A stretch of DNA of 64,000 bases from PFJX01 sp040757575 (GTDB lineage Bacteria; Pseudomonadota; Gammaproteobacteria; Burkholderiales; Thiobacillaceae): assembly GCA_040757575.1 (NCBI GenBank), contig JBFLXA010000003.1, positions 1 to 64,000 on the forward strand, given 5' to 3'. Made by a program: the position numbers and the translations under genes. Under the pieces are notes generated by a model. That model did not search any database, was not told where the DNA came from, and saw only the letters and a list, made by a program, of their open reading frames with translations. Below, piece after piece: positions 34,474-44,716 of this stretch (within the stretch, counting starts at the first letter, position 1; every line of letters starts with the position of its first letter).

Positions 34474-37400
34474 GCGGAACTCCCCTCATGGGCCAGCCAG
34501 GTGGCCAGCAGATTGTTCGCTGCGTCGAAATCATAGCGCGCCAGATGATCCGCCAGTTGCTGCCAGCGGGGATCATCCGCGTTACCGCTGCCGGCCTGGG
34601 CCGCCGCCAGGCTTTCCAGGGCGCTGGTGTCGTGATCTTCGAGTTGCTGCCGCAACCGGTCGAGCAGATGCGTGAAGTCTCCCGAGTTGTTTTCCGGGTG
34701 GGCGATGGTGTGTAGCGCGGACGTGTCCAGATGGGGGGACAGACCTTGCCACAGGGCTTCCAGCCGGGAATCCAGGTTGGCCAGGGCCGTCTGGCGGGTG
34801 ACTGCATCAGCGGCCAGGGCATCCTGAAGGGCCTGGGCTGCCAGGGCCACGGCCACGGCCCCCACATTGCCGGCAACCCCTTTCAAGGCATGCAGCCATT
34901 GCCGGGCGGCTTCCGTGTCTGGCTGATCCAGCAGGGTTTTCAGTTCCGCCAGGCCCAGGCCATAGTGGTGGCGGAACTTGTCCAGGAGTTGCAGGTAGCG
35001 GTCCAGGTCGCCGCCGGCCCGGCGCAGACCTGAGGTTGCATCCAGCCCGGGGACGGCGGCCAGGGGCCCGGGGTCAGTGGCCGCCGGCTGGGGGGAGGCC
35101 GGCAGGTTCAGGCCTTTCACCCAGCGGCCCAAGGTGGCGAACAGGGCGGCCACATCCACGGGTTTGGCGACAAAGTCATTCATGCCGGCGGCCATGCAGC
35201 GGGCCTGGTCCTCGGGCAGTACACTGGCAGTCATGGCTATGACGGGCAGATGGGCCAGACGGGGGTCGGCCCGCAGGCGCCGGGTGGCCTCAAAGCCGTC
35301 CATGACTGGCATCTGCACGTCCATGAGCACGGCGTCGAAAGTCTGCTCTGCCAGCCGGTCCAGGGCCTCCCGGCCATTGCCGGCAATGGCCACCACCAGC
35401 CCGGCACGGCGCAGGATTTCGCTGGCCACATCCTGGTTGATGGCGTTGTCCTCCACCAGCAGTACCCGAGTCCCTTCCAGATGGGGAGCAGGGGCAGAAC
35501 GGGCGGGCTTCTTCTGGCGGCTGTGCAGGGGGCCGTGGAAGGCCTCCATGAGGGTGTCGAACAAGGCCGAAGGGTTGACGGGCTTGTTCAGAATGCCTTC
35601 CAGGACAATGTCCGGATTCTGTTCCGCACAGGTTTCGCCTCCCTGGTGCACCATGAGGATCAGCTTGGGGGGCGGGCGCAGCAATTCGTCTGCACGGATC
35701 AGACGGGCGGTTTCAAGGCCATGGATGCCAGCCATGCGCCCGTCCAGCAGCACGGCGTCGAAGGGGGTTCCCTCTTCCTGGGCGATTTGCAGCTCCGCCA
35801 GGGCCCGGGGGCCGCTCTGCACTGCCCGGACCTGGAACCGCAGTGAAGCCAGCAGGGTGGCCAGGATGTCCCGGCCGGTGGCGCTGTCATCCACCACCAG
35901 GATGCGCTTGCCGGACAGATCGATCTCCGGCAGGGGTGGGGTTTCCGGAGCTTCGTCCGTGGTGGCCAGGTTGATCTCGAAACGGAAGCTGCTGCCCTGG
36001 CCCGGCTGGCTTTCCACCTCGATATGTCCACCCATGAGGTCCACCAGCCGCTTGCAGATGGCCAGGCCCAGGCCGGTGCCACCGAAGCGGCGGGTGGTGG
36101 AGCTGTCGGCCTGTTCGAAGGGCTGGAACAACCGGGCCCGGATTTCCGGTGCCATGCCGATGCCCGTGTCACGTACGGTAAAGGCCAGGCGCAGGCCTTC
36201 GCCTGCCTGGGGTAGACGCTCCACTGCCACCAGGATTTCCCCCTGGTCGGTGAATTTGATGGCATTGCCAACCAGGTTCACCAGCAACTGCCCCAGGCGC
36301 AGGGCATCCCCCAGCAGGGTGGCCGAGGCCAGTTCCGGGGGCACCCGGAAGAGCAGCTCCAGGCCTTTGTCCTGGGCCTTGTGGGCGAGCAGGTCGGCCA
36401 GGGATTGCAGCACATCCCCCAGACGGAATGGCGCCTGTTCGATGTCCAGTTTGCCGGCCTCGATCTTGGAGAAATCCAGGATGTCGTTGATCAGCCGCAG
36501 CAGGGACTGGGCGGCGGCGTCGATGCGATCCAGGTAACGCCGCTGGTGGCGGTCCAGGCCGGTGTTCAGGGCCAGGTAGGTCATGCCCAGGATGGCGTTC
36601 ATGGGTGTGCGGATCTCATGGCTCATGTTGGCCAGGAAGTCGCTCTTGGCCCGGTTGGCCTCTTCTGCGATGTGTCGGGCCTGGGCCAGAGCCGCCTCGG
36701 CTTCCTTCTCGGCGCTGATGTCGTAGAGAGCCCCGTTCCAGACGATGTCGCCGTTGTCCTGGAGGTGAGGCGTGGCCTCGCAGTGCAGCCAGACCAACTC
36801 GTCGCCGGTCCGGCGCACCCTGAAATTGGCTCGCAGTCGGGCCAGACTGCCGGCCGATTGCTGGAAGCTTTCCAGTACCAGAGGGCGGTCATCCTCGTGG
36901 ACGGTGGCCAGCAGGCGGTTGAAATCCGCCCGGGCTTCGTCCCGGGGAATGCCGAATAGCCGTTCCACACCGGCACTGACGAAGTCCACATGGCGCACCA
37001 TGGCCGGTTCCCGGCGCAGGCGGAAGACGGCTCCGGGCAGATCGTCGGTGATTTCCTGGAGCCGCTCTTCCGCCTGGCGCCGCTCGGTGATGTCGAACAG
37101 CACGCCCAGCATGCCGGCGGGGGAGCCATCAGCAAGCTGGAAGGCGGTGATCATGTAGATGACCCGGTGTTTGCCTCCATCGGCGTAGATGATGTCGATT
37201 TCCCGCCGGGCACTGCCCCGCTGGGCGATGATGGCTTCATCCTCGGCCTGGAAAGCCAGGCGTTCGGCTTCGGGTATGAACTCCAGGTCCAGCACCCGCT
37301 TGCCGATGAAATTCTCCCGGCGGATGCCGAAGGCGGTTTCATAGGCCTGGTTGCAGCCGGTAAAGCGGGTATCCACACCCTTGACGAAGACGGGGTAGGG

Positions 37401-38747
37401 CAGGGTGTCGAACAAGGCGCTCAGCACGGCGGTGCGGCGGGCCACCCGGTCTTCCAGTTCGGCATTGAGGCTGTGCAGGGTTTCGCTCTGCCGGGCCAGG
37501 TCGGTTTCCCGGCGGGCCAGGCGGGCCACCATGCGGTTGAATGCTTCCCCCAGCCGGTGGATTTCTCGGGGCCCCTGCACCCGGACCCGGGCCTCCAGGT
37601 CTCCCCCGGCCAGAGCCTCTGCTGCGCGCACCAGTTCTTCCACAGGCTGGCTCAGGCGCCGGGCCAGCCACACTGACAGGCCTCCGGCAAGCAGGGACCC
37701 GGCCAGCAGAAGCCCGAGCATCTGGGACGCGAGCTGGCCTGACCAGGGGGCAAAAGCCTGCATGGGGGCGTAGGCCGCCAGCCAGAAGCGGGTCTGTCCC
37801 AGGGTGAGAGGCTGGAAATCCGCCAGCCACTCCTTATCCTCCAGGAAGAAGGGCAGGGGACGGTGAGCGGGGCGCCCCAAGGCCTCCCAGGAGCGGAAGG
37901 CCGAATCCAGGGCGGAGCCTGCATAGCTGGTGGCCGGGCTCAGGGGCGGCAGGCCGGGGGATACGGCCGCCAGTTCCCGGGGCAGCCCCACCACTTCTCC
38001 CTGGTCCCCCAGCACGGCCACGCCGCCCTGGTTACCCACCTCCAGCCCCTGGACCTGTTTGGAAACACTGGCCAGCAGGATGTCCATGGCCAGTACCCGG
38101 AGCTTGCCATCGCTCCCCCGCCATGCCTGGGAAACCGTGATGCCCGGCTGGCCGGAGGCGAAGAAGGTATAGGGCGCCGTCCAGTGGAACAGATCGCTGC
38201 CCGGGACACTGGCCACGCCCCTGAACCAGGGGCGGGTGCGGGCATCGTAACCCACGTCCTCACGCCATTCCCGGCGCAGCTGGGTGCGTCCATCCTTCCA
38301 GGTAAGAAACAGGGCTCGCCGGCCCCAGGCATCCGGCCGGGCGATGCGGTTGGTCCAGGTTCCATCCGGGTTGCGCAATAGCAGATAACTGGTTCCGTCT
38401 TCCAGCCCCAGGACAAAGGCCGCCACCTGGGGATTGGCCAGTAACAGTGGGATCAGGCCCCGGTTGAGGGCGGCAACGTGTTCTTCCCGGGCGGGATCGG
38501 CCGTATCCCCGTCCACCAGGTGCCTCGCACCGGCAAGGGTGTGCTCCTGATGGGTAAAGTCATCCTTCAGCCCAAGCAAAAGGGGCAGGCTGGAATCCCG
38601 CATGCTGGCCAATGCCAGCCGGTCCAGGCTGGGCTGGAGCACGAAAAAGAATGCGGCAGCAGAAAACAGGGCGAAGCACACCACCACCAGGGCAGTCATG
38701 CCCCTCATAAGGGTCCTGCGAATGTTGGGCCTGCCCTTGTTTTTCAT
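34470..38747 (-). CDS. Hybrid sensor histidine kinase with periplasmic sensor, HAMP, two PAS, two REC and an HPt domain
   Basis: A 1425-residue multidomain kinase. Helix 1 lies at about 14-36. A periplasmic sensor of about 300 residues (double-Cache-like by size and layout) precedes helix 2 at about 335-360 and a HAMP domain to about 415. Two PAS domains follow (about 445-560 and 570-690), the first containing TLPYPVFVKGVDTRF. Then come HisKA (FLANMSHEIRTPMNAILG, about 707) and HATPase (GNAIKF; DTGIGM; GGTGLGLAI). The receivers are REC1 (LLDGRMAGIHG) and REC2 (LMDVQMPVMDGFEATRRL), and a C-terminal HPt carries HALKGVAGN. All phosphorelay residues are present. Probably phosphorylates the adjoining HD-GYP regulator. 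Confidence 0.9.
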   Translation of the reverse strand: MKNKGRPNIRRTLMRGMTALVVVCFALFSAAAFFFVLQPSLDRLALASMRDSSLPLLLGLKDDFTHQEHTLAGARHLVDGDTADPAREEHVAALNRGLIPLLLANPQVAAFVLGLEDGTSYLLLRNPDGTWTNRIARPDAWGRRALFLTWKDGRTQLRREWREDVGYDARTRPWFRGVASVPGSDLFHWTAPYTFFASGQPGITVSQAWRGSDGKLRVLAMDILLASVSKQVQGLEVGNQGGVAVLGDQGEVVGLPRELAAVSPGLPPLSPATSYAGSALDSAFRSWEALGRPAHRPLPFFLEDKEWLADFQPLTLGQTRFWLAAYAPMQAFAPWSGQLASQMLGLLLAGSLLAGGLSVWLARRLSQPVEELVRAAEALAGGDLEARVRVQGPREIHRLGEAFNRMVARLARRETDLARQSETLHSLNAELEDRVARRTAVLSALFDTLPYPVFVKGVDTRFTGCNQAYETAFGIRRENFIGKRVLDLEFIPEAERLAFQAEDEAIIAQRGSARREIDIIYADGGKHRVIYMITAFQLADGSPAGMLGVLFDITERRQAEERLQEITDDLPGAVFRLRREPAMVRHVDFVSAGVERLFGIPRDEARADFNRLLATVHEDDRPLVLESFQQSAGSLARLRANFRVRRTGDELVWLHCEATPHLQDNGDIVWNGALYDISAEKEAEAALAQARHIAEEANRAKSDFLANMSHEIRTPMNAILGMTYLALNTGLDRHQRRYLDRIDAAAQSLLRLINDILDFSKIEAGKLDIEQAPFRLGDVLQSLADLLAHKAQDKGLELLFRVPPELASATLLGDALRLGQLLVNLVGNAIKFTDQGEILVAVERLPQAGEGLRLAFTVRDTGIGMAPEIRARLFQPFEQADSSTTRRFGGTGLGLAICKRLVDLMGGHIEVESQPGQGSSFRFEINLATTDEAPETPPLPEIDLSGKRILVVDDSATGRDILATLLASLRFQVRAVQSGPRALAELQIAQEEGTPFDAVLLDGRMAGIHGLETARLIRADELLRPPPKLILMVHQGGETCAEQNPDIVLEGILNKPVNPSALFDTLMEAFHGPLHSRQKKPARSAPAPHLEGTRVLLVEDNAINQDVASEILRRAGLVVAIAGNGREALDRLAEQTFDAVLMDVQMPVMDGFEATRRLRADPRLAHLPVIAMTASVLPEDQARCMAAGMNDFVAKPVDVAALFATLGRWVKGLNLPASPQPAATDPGPLAAVPGLDATSGLRRAGGDLDRYLQLLDKFRHHYGLGLAELKTLLDQPDTEAARQWLHALKGVAGNVGAVAVALAAQALQDALAADAVTRQTALANLDSRLEALWQGLSPHLDTSALHTIAHPENNSGDFTHLLDRLRQQLEDHDTSALESLAAAQAGSGNADDPRWQQLADHLARYDFDAANNLLATWLAHEGSSA

Positions 38748-38980
38748 AGGTTATCTCCCCCGGGCTAGAGGGTCTAAGCGGTTGGCATGAGCCAGCACAC
38801 ATCAGCCCGGACATGGGCGTTATGCCCCGAAAGCGCTTGTTTGGCAACGTCTGGTGTGGGGGCCGACAATGCTTGGCGGGGAATAAGAAAATGTGATTGG
38901 TTCGCCGGGGGGTTAGTACATATTCCGGTAGCTAGGCTGATAGATATTTCCCAAAGGCAATAACCCTCAAGGAGAAAAAT
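38748..38980. other. Intergenic region between the divergent kinase and the pentapeptide protein
   Basis: A 233-bp spacer that must hold promoters for both directions. The right end has an AAGGAG ribosome site 7 bp before the ATG at 38981. Around 38905-38950 is an AT-richer stretch (TTAGTACATATTCCGGTAGC) that stands out from its GC-rich surroundings and may be an operator or promoter. I see no convincing -35/-10 pair or known motif. Confidence 0.4.
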
Positions 38981-39412
38981 ATGGCTTATCTCAAGCCACC
39001 TGTTGGTGGCTGGCGTTTTCATTGCCTGCGACTGTCGATCTGGTGCATGCCGCTTGCTGTCGGAGTGACTCTGTTTGGGAGCATGCCGGTGCCCGCTCTT
39101 GCCGGCTGTAACGATCCGCCCGAACCCTATGTGGACTGGTCCGGCTGCGACAAGCGCGGGATGGATCTGAAGAGTGCCAACCTGAGGCGGGCCAATCTGG
39201 AGCACACCAATCTCATGGGTGCGGACCTCTCAGGGGCAGATCTATCCGGGGCCTACATGTGGAGCACATATTTCTGGGGTGCCAATCTTCGGGGTACGAA
39301 CTTCCGTGATGCGGAAACCCGGGGTGCTTACCTGAAGGAAAGCTACCTGGCGGGGGCGATATGGCAGGACGGCAGGATCTGCGGGCCGGCCAGTGTGGAT
39401 AGCTGCCATTGA
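38981..39412 (+). CDS. Exported pentapeptide-repeat protein
   Basis: A 143-residue protein. Residues 1-44 are a long signal peptide, with a hydrophobic stretch before the VPALAG cleavage region. The mature part has about 10 pentapeptide units of the A(D/N)LxX type (SANLRRANLEHTNLMGADLS), giving a short right-handed quadrilateral helix. It has four cysteines, two near each end of the mature chain, which may form disulfides. The function is unknown; pentapeptide proteins range from gyrase mimics to structural proteins. It may respond to the regulator genes beside it. Confidence 0.7.
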   Translation: MAYLKPPVGGWRFHCLRLSIWCMPLAVGVTLFGSMPVPALAGCNDPPEPYVDWSGCDKRGMDLKSANLRRANLEHTNLMGADLSGADLSGAYMWSTYFWGANLRGTNFRDAETRGAYLKESYLAGAIWQDGRICGPASVDSCH

Positions 39413-39581
39413 CCCCGGTCTGGGACAAGGTGCCACAATGGTTCCGGCGGCAAAACCCAGGACAGTCTGTAAGTCTCCGCAACAAGGTGACATGGACTGC
39501 CTCATGCCGGGTCATCGCCAGGGGGAAGAGCCGTAAGCGTAACGGACTTGATTTGAACCGATTGAGGGCATAGGTGGAGAG

Positions 39582-40211
39582 TTGATGAAGCTGTTGTTGG
39601 CAGATGACCATGCCTTGTTCCGGGAGGGGTTCGCCCTGCTGGTGCAACAGCAGGGCCCGGATGTGGAATGTCTGGTGGCTGCTGAACTGGATGGTGCTCT
39701 GGCGTTGCTGGAAGCCCATACCGACGTGGATCTGCTCCTGCTGGACTTCAACATGCCAGGGATGGGCAGTGTGGATGCCGTGGCGGCCTTGCAGAAAGCC
39801 CAACCCGGTCTGCCGGTCTGCATCCTGTCTGGAGAGGAATCCCGGGAACTCATTTCCCGGCTGCTGGCGGCGGGGGTGGCCGGGTTCATACCCAAATCCT
39901 CGTCGCCCCGGGTGATGATGTCCGCCTTGCAACTCATCCTGGCGGGGGGCGTCTACGTGCCGCCCCAGATGCTCAAACCCCTGGCCGAAGCCAGGCCGGT
40001 CCCCACGCCGGTTCCTGCCGATGTCCTGACTCTGCGGCAAAGGCAAATTCTGGCCCTGCTGGCCCAGGGAAAATCCAACAAGCTCATCTGCAGGGAGTTG
40101 AACCTCAGTGAAGGCACGGTGAAAACCCATCTCAACGCGCTCTATAGGGCATTGGGTGTGGAAAACCGTACCGAGGCTGCCATGATGGCCCGGCAGATGG
40201 GCATGGTCTGA
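39582..40211 (+). CDS. NarL/FixJ-family response regulator
   Basis: A 209-residue two-domain regulator. The receiver (about 1-120) has LLADDHALFREG, phospho-Asp in LLLDFNMPGM and the conserved K in FIPKSSS. The LuxR-type helix-turn-helix (about 145-205) has LTLRQRQILALLAQGKSNKLI and LNLSEGTVKTHLNALYRALG. It ends 47 bp before the hybrid kinase gene in the same direction and is its likely partner. Confidence 0.92.
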   Translation: MMKLLLADDHALFREGFALLVQQQGPDVECLVAAELDGALALLEAHTDVDLLLLDFNMPGMGSVDAVAALQKAQPGLPVCILSGEESRELISRLLAAGVAGFIPKSSSPRVMMSALQLILAGGVYVPPQMLKPLAEARPVPTPVPADVLTLRQRQILALLAQGKSNKLICRELNLSEGTVKTHLNALYRALGVENRTEAAMMARQMGMV

Positions 40212-40285
40212 GATGGGCTAACTGTGGCTGATGGCGCCCTGAAATCGTTTTCCGTTCCATGGCGGCGGGCTATGCTCCCCATGCC

Positions 40286-42115
40286 ATGAGAGTTTTGCCC
40301 ATTCCCGCCCCTGCCTCTACCACTGAATCCGGTTCTGAGCCTGGGTCTTTCAGCCCGGAGGGCCTGAAGGAAGGAGGTTCCCGGGACGAACAGGTTACCG
40401 CCTACGCCATCGATTACCTGTACCGGGGTTTGCCGGTCATCATGGGAAATCTCACTCTCATGCCGCTAATCATCGGCGGACTCATGTGGGGCCGGGTGGA
40501 TACGGTTACCCTGGTGGCCTGGATGGTCGTGGCCCTGCTGACCATCCTGGCCCGGCTGCTGCTGGCCCGGGCCTATGCCAAGAGGCCGCCGCCTGCCTCG
40601 GAAGCCCGCCGCTGGGCCGGGTATTTCACCTGGACATCCCTGGTTTCCGGCTTTACCTGGGGCCTGGCCAGTATCGTGTTTTTCGTGGCCGACAGCGTGG
40701 CCCATCAGGTCATCCTGTATGTTTCCATCGCGGGGCTTGCTTCCGGTTCCTTGATCGTCACGGCCTACTGGTTGCCATCGTTCTTCGCTTTTGCCCTGCC
40801 GGCCGTGGGCATGACCGCCGCGTACCTGGCTTTCCAGGACGACTGGGCCCACAAGGGGCTGGGGGCCATCATGCTGATGTTCATCGTCATCATCACCCGG
40901 GTTGCCCGGCAGCAGAACCGGACTGCCCTGGAGGCCATCACCCTGCGCTTCCAGAACCTGGACCTGGTGGCGGAACTGCGTCGGCAGACCGAGGTGGCGG
41001 AACAGGCCAATGCGGCAAAATCCCGTTTCCTGGCCGCCGCCAGCCATGACCTGCGTCAGCCCCTGCACGCCCTGCAATTGTTTGTCGGCAGCCTGGCTGG
41101 GGACCTTAAAGCGGACCGACAGGGCGAGGTGGTGGCTGGCATCAATCGATCCGTCGCTTCCCTGGATACCCTGTTCAATGCGCTGCTGGATATCTCCCGG
41201 CTGGATGCCGGCCTGCTCAAGCCGCAAATCAAGTCCTTCAGGCTGGCGGAACTTATCGAGGGCTTTATTGACGAGTTTCGCCATCAGGCCCTGGCCAAGG
41301 GGCTGAACTTCAACGTGGATGCGGGGGCGTGGGTGGTCAAGAGTGATCCGGCCTTGCTCGAAACCATTCTACGCAACCTCTTGGGCAATGCCCTGCGCTA
41401 CACCCCCTCCGGCCACATCGAATTGGGGGTGAAGGGGAAGGAGAGTCAGGTTTTCATTCATGTCCGGGACACCGGTATCGGTATCCCGCCAGAAAGACAG
41501 AAGGAGATTTTTTCGGAGTACGTGCAGTTGGCCAATCCGGAAAGGGACCGTAGCAAGGGCCTGGGACTGGGCCTTGCCATCGTGGATCGGCTGGTTCGCC
41601 TTTTGGGGCATGGCATCCAGGTACAGTCCCGGCCAGGGAAAGGGGCCTGCTTCACCCTCGCATTGCCGGCCGGGGAAGACCCCGAGCCCCTGGCTTCTGC
41701 CCCGTTCCTTGCCGGGTCGGCAGACGAATTCGCCGGTCGGGCCGTGTTGGTCATCGATGACGAGCATCTGGTGCGGGAAGGCATGCGCGCCTTGATGGAA
41801 GGCTGGGGATGCCAGGTTCTGGAAGCGGAGGACATCCAGGATGCCCTGTTGCTCATTGAAGCCCGGGGTGCGGCCCCGGATCTGGTGATTGCCGACTATC
41901 GCCTGCGGGACAACCAGACCGGGGCCGAGGCGGTGGCGATGGTCCGCGCGCGCCATGGGGCAGGCCTGCCTGCCCTGCTGATGACCGGCGACACCGCGCC
42001 GGAGCGATTGCGGGAAGCCCAGGCCAGTGGCCTGCCCCTGCTGCACAAGCCCGTGCCACTGGGCCGTTTACGCAACGTGCTGCGGCAAGCCTGGGGGCCA
42101 GCTTCACCTAAATAG
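40286..42115 (+). CDS. Membrane hybrid histidine kinase with C-terminal receiver
   Basis: A 609-residue protein (a start at 40259 would add nine residues). Residues about 55-205 contain four to six transmembrane helices (IMGNLTLMPLIIGGLMWG onward). HisKA begins near 235 with FLAAASHDLRQPLHALQLF, the DLRQPLHA variant found in kinases paired with LuxR-type regulators. HATPase motifs: GNALRYTPSGHI, DTGIGIPPE, GLGLGLAIVDRL. A receiver domain ends the protein (VLVIDDEHLVREG; phospho-Asp in VIADYRLRD). The sensed signal is not apparent. Confidence 0.9.
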   Translation: MRVLPIPAPASTTESGSEPGSFSPEGLKEGGSRDEQVTAYAIDYLYRGLPVIMGNLTLMPLIIGGLMWGRVDTVTLVAWMVVALLTILARLLLARAYAKRPPPASEARRWAGYFTWTSLVSGFTWGLASIVFFVADSVAHQVILYVSIAGLASGSLIVTAYWLPSFFAFALPAVGMTAAYLAFQDDWAHKGLGAIMLMFIVIITRVARQQNRTALEAITLRFQNLDLVAELRRQTEVAEQANAAKSRFLAAASHDLRQPLHALQLFVGSLAGDLKADRQGEVVAGINRSVASLDTLFNALLDISRLDAGLLKPQIKSFRLAELIEGFIDEFRHQALAKGLNFNVDAGAWVVKSDPALLETILRNLLGNALRYTPSGHIELGVKGKESQVFIHVRDTGIGIPPERQKEIFSEYVQLANPERDRSKGLGLGLAIVDRLVRLLGHGIQVQSRPGKGACFTLALPAGEDPEPLASAPFLAGSADEFAGRAVLVIDDEHLVREGMRALMEGWGCQVLEAEDIQDALLLIEARGAAPDLVIADYRLRDNQTGAEAVAMVRARHGAGLPALLMTGDTAPERLREAQASGLPLLHKPVPLGRLRNVLRQAWGPASPK

Positions 42116-42214
42116 CGAATCAGGCGGGCCCGGGTCGCTGCTGCGCGCTATCCGGTCAGGCGTCTGTCATCCAGGGCGTGGCAAAATGCCCGGCATTTTT
42201 CAGGGGATACAAAC

Positions 42215-43635
<1,421 letters not shown>

Positions 43636-43636
<1 letters not shown>

Positions 43637-43929
43637 TGCCCGAGCCGCTCCAGCCGCCGGGCTGGTTCGTCTACATCCTGCGTTGCGCCGACGGCAGCTA
43701 CTACACGGGCATCACCACCGACCCGGCCCGCCGCCTGGCGGAACACAACACCAGCGACCGCCTGGGGGCCCGCTACACCCGCAGCCGCCGGCCGGTCACC
43801 CTGGCCCACGTGGAAGCCGTGGCCAGCCGCAGCGAAGCCGCCAAACGGGAAGCCGCCATCCGCCGTCTGGGCCGGGCGGGAAAGGCGGCGTTGTGTGACG
43901 GCGGAAGCAGCGCTGACAAGTCCGTCTAG
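43636..43929 (+). CDS. GIY-YIG domain protein (YhbQ/UPF0213 type)
   Basis: A 97-residue protein made almost entirely of a GIY-YIG nuclease-like domain: FVYILRCADGSYYTGITTDP, with R and E in RRLAEHN and the KREAAIRRLGRA tail. A GTG at 43636 overlaps the previous stop by one base; an upstream ATG at 43609 lies within the mutase. Small stand-alone members are widespread, and DNA-related activity is presumed from the fold. Confidence 0.85.
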
Positions 43930-43933
43930 CCGG

Positions 43934-44686
43934 TCAAGGCAAGGCCTCGATCTGCCCCCCCAACTTGTCCACCCCCTCCCTTAGCCACGCAAAAGCCGCC
44001 GGGATGTGGGCCGGGTCACCCTTTACGCCCAGTTCGATCTCATAGGTGTGGGGGTTGAGCCGGGGCAGGCTGAAGACCTTGATGCCGGGCCAGCGGTGTT
44101 CCACGTCCTGCATCAGGGGGGTGAGGGTGGCTTCCGCCAGGCCCCGGACGATGACGGCCTTTTCTGCCTGGGGGTTGCGGTGAAACAGGTGGACGTAGTG
44201 AGTGTCCAGCACCCATTTGAGCATGGGCCAGGCCATGTCGGGAAAGCCGGGCACGAACCAGTGGTTGCGGATGCTGAAGCCGGGAATGCGGTTGTAGGGG
44301 TTGGGGATGAGGTCCGCGCCCCGGGGGAATTCGCCCATCTCCAGTCGGCCGGGGGTGGCTTCCAGGCCCACTTCCCGGCTGCGTTCGGTGATCAGCCGGG
44401 CGGCTTCCGGGTGCAGCTCCAGGGGAAGACCCAGGGCCTGGGCGGCGGCCTGGCGGGTGTGGTCGTCTGGGGTGGCGCCGATGCCGCCGCAACTGAACAC
44501 CACGTCGTCGCCGGCAAAACTGCGGGCCAGGGCCCCGGCCAGGCGCTGCCGGTCGTCCCCCAGGTAGAGGACCCAGTCCAGGGCCAGGCCCCGAGCGGCG
44601 AGGATGTCCCGCAGGGCGGGGAAGTGTTTGTCGGTACGTTTTCCGGAGAGGATTTCGTCGCCGATGATGAGGAGTCCGAAGGGCAT
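43934..44686 (-). CDS. Molybdopterin-binding-domain protein (CinA/MoaB-like)
   Basis: A 250-residue protein with an N-terminal MoCF-biosynthesis domain: LLIIGDEILSGKRTDKHF and DVVFSCGGIGATPDDHTRQAAA, then GFSIRNHWFVPGFPDMAWPML. The nicotinamide-nucleotide amidohydrolase domain of full CinA is absent, as in YfaY-like or archaeal-type stand-alone forms. It follows the MFS gene by 30 bp in the same direction. The exact reaction is unknown. Confidence 0.82.
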   Translation of the reverse strand: MPFGLLIIGDEILSGKRTDKHFPALRDILAARGLALDWVLYLGDDRQRLAGALARSFAGDDVVFSCGGIGATPDDHTRQAAAQALGLPLELHPEAARLITERSREVGLEATPGRLEMGEFPRGADLIPNPYNRIPGFSIRNHWFVPGFPDMAWPMLKWVLDTHYVHLFHRNPQAEKAVIVRGLAEATLTPLMQDVEHRWPGIKVFSLPRLNPHTYEIELGVKGDPAHIPAAFAWLREGVDKLGGQIEALP

Positions 44687-44716
44687 GGCTGGCTTGATCC
44701 GGTCAGGAGGGAAAAA

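Noticed and set aside
38895..38960. Possible c-di-GMP (GEMM) riboswitch suggested by GGTAGCTAGGCTG
   Set aside because: The conserved CGCAAAG core and the pairing of the first helix are missing, so only a chance resemblance remains.
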